5,973 nt of DNA from Clostridiales bacterium (GTDB lineage: Bacteria; Bacillota; Clostridia; Christensenellales; Aristaeellaceae), in contig SFFH01000082.1 in the NCBI GenBank assembly GCA_004557905.1, forward strand, positions 1 through 5,973. Reading direction: 5' to 3'. Below, piece after piece: positions 4,875-5,973 of this stretch (positions are counted from its first letter, which is position 1; each line of letters starts with the position of its first letter). Under the pieces are notes generated by a model. The model did no database searches. It saw only the letters and a program-made list of their open reading frames with translations, and was not told the DNA's origin. Both the position numbers and the translations under genes were made by a program.

Positions 4875-5973
4875 ATGAATCAGCAAGAGCATATTGTGAT
4901 CCGGGGACTTCGGCAGAACAATCTGAAGAACGTTTCTCTGGACATTCCCAAGGGGAAAATCGTGGTATTCACCGGGGTCTCCGGCTCCGGCAAATCCAGC
5001 ATCGTGTTTGACACCATCTGAACGAAACGTATACCGCGTTCATGCGGGGCCGGCTGCCCAAGTACGAAAAGCCGAAGGTGGAGCGCATCGACAACCTCTC
5101 CGCCTCGGTGATCGTGGATCAGTCCCGGCTGGGCGGCAACGCCCGCTCCACCGTGGGCACCATCAGCGACATGTACGCGGTGCTGCGCCTGCTCTACGCG
5201 CGCATCGGCACGCCCCATGTGGGCACGGCGTCCTACTTTTCCTTCAATGATCCCAACGGCATGTGCCCGGAGTGCTCCGGCATCGGCAAGGTCATGACGG
5301 TGGACATCGAGGGCCGCATCGACCCGGAGAAGACCTGGAACGAGGGCATGGCCGATCTGCCTGCCTTCCACGTGGACAACTGGTACTGGAGGCAGTACGC
5401 CGAGTCCGGCCTGTTCCCGCTGGACAAGAAGTGGAAGGACTTTACCGAGACGGAGCGCAATCACCTGCTTTACGGCGCGGATACGCCGGACGGGCCGCGC
5501 CTTTCCAAGCGGGTGGAGGGCGTCTCCCGGTATCTGCACCGGATGCTGCTGAATCGGGATACCTCCCAGATCAAGGAGGCCTCCGTCAAGCGGCTGATGG
5601 AGCTGGTGGAGGAGCGCCCCTGCCCGGTCTGCCGCGGCAGGCGGCTGAACGCCAAAGCCCTTTCCTGCAAGGTGGCGGGCTGCAGCATCGACGAGATGTG
5701 CGCGATGGAGTTTACCGAGCTTGTGCAGGTGCTGCGCACCATCGACGACCCGCAGGCTGCCACCATCGTGGACGCGCTGGTGGCCTCTCTGACCCGGATG
5801 ATCGACATCGGCCTGCCGTATCTGTCCATGAACCGGGAATCCTCCACGCTTTCCGGCGGCGAGGCCCAGCGCCTCAAGCTGGTGCGCTACATGGGCAGCA
5901 GCCTGACGGGCATGACCTACATTTTCGATGAGCCCAGCACCGGCATGCACCCCCGGGATGTGTACCGCATGAC
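4875..5973 (+). pseudogene. Compact UvrA-like ABC ATPase, frameshifted near 5018 and cut by the window end
   Basis: The product belongs to the UvrA family of DNA-binding twin-ABC ATPases, in a short form like the UvrA paralogues (UvrA2/DrrC type) linked to drug or DNA-damage tolerance. The first 48 codons, starting MNQQEHIVIRGLRQNNLKNV and reaching Walker A GVSGSGKSS (34-42) and VFDTI, end at TGA 5019-5021. Homology resumes at once in the next frame at 5018 (LNETYTAFMRGRLPKY), open to the window end. Later marks are GGNARSTVGT, CPEC (5264-5275), CPVC (5621-5632), signature LSGGEAQRL from 5849 and Walker B YIFDEPSTG near 5918-5941. Relatives carry about seven residues (like AAESQRQ) between the two parts, so about 22 bases seem deleted. 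Only about 295 residues separate Walker A from the signature, against about 450 in true UvrA, so the UvrB-binding domain is probably absent. The second ATPase half lies outside. A sequencing or assembly error is an alternative. Confidence 0.85.

Noticed and set aside
5008..5931. Two + strand ORFs (5008-5250 and 5263-5931) in the third frame of the UvrA-like region
   Set aside because: The true homology lies in the frame beginning at 5018; these translations are Arg/Gly/Pro-rich shadows.
4880..5950. Long minus-strand ORF of 356 codons opposite the UvrA-like gene
   Set aside because: It is antisense to continuous UvrA-family homology on the + strand and its translation is low-complexity His/Ala/Gly/Val without known motifs.

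Overview
The window reads as a GC-rich, Gram-positive, Clostridia-like genome, probably a gut Firmicute. This is inferred from AGGAGG-type ribosome binding sites, a near-consensus SigA promoter, hairpin-plus-U terminators, and protein families common in Clostridia (standalone PspC domain, small Cys-rich N-C-P-C domain, large FAD-dependent fumarate-reductase-like enzyme). No plasmid, phage, insertion-sequence, tRNA, rRNA or CRISPR signature is visible. All supported genes lie on the + strand.

Layout. (1) 2-682: the C-terminal part of an FAD-dependent oxidoreductase of the fumarate reductase flavoprotein type, closed by a very strong terminator (16-bp perfect stem, 698-740). (2) A clear SigA promoter (778-806) starts a tight three-gene unit: a beta-class DNA methyltransferase (869-2137), an uncharacterised protein built from two similar beta-rich segments (2139-2738), and trmD, the tRNA m1G37 methyltransferase (2741-3631). 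Gaps are 1 and 2 bases. The unit ends in a hairpin-rich stretch that forms an odd C-terminal tail on TrmD and runs into a probable terminator (3675-3712). (3) 3713-3886 is noncoding with one good hairpin. (4) A small PspC-domain membrane protein (3902-4105) is followed 59 bases later by a GNAT acetyltransferase with a fused Cys-rich N-terminal domain (4165-4758), then a strong terminator (4773-4807). (5) A compact UvrA-like ATPase gene (4875 to the window end) is broken just after its Walker A motif by an apparent deletion of about 22 bases that shifts the frame.

Most notable points: trmD sits with a DNA methyltransferase instead of rpsP/rimM/rplS; the unknown protein next to it occupies the place where rimM usually stands and is itself apparently a two-barrel protein; TrmD carries a tail of about 46 residues that looks repeat-derived; the acetyltransferase is fused to a putative metal-binding Cys cluster; and the UvrA-like gene is either a fresh pseudogene or a sequence error. 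I see no convincing evidence for a wholly new multi-gene system.
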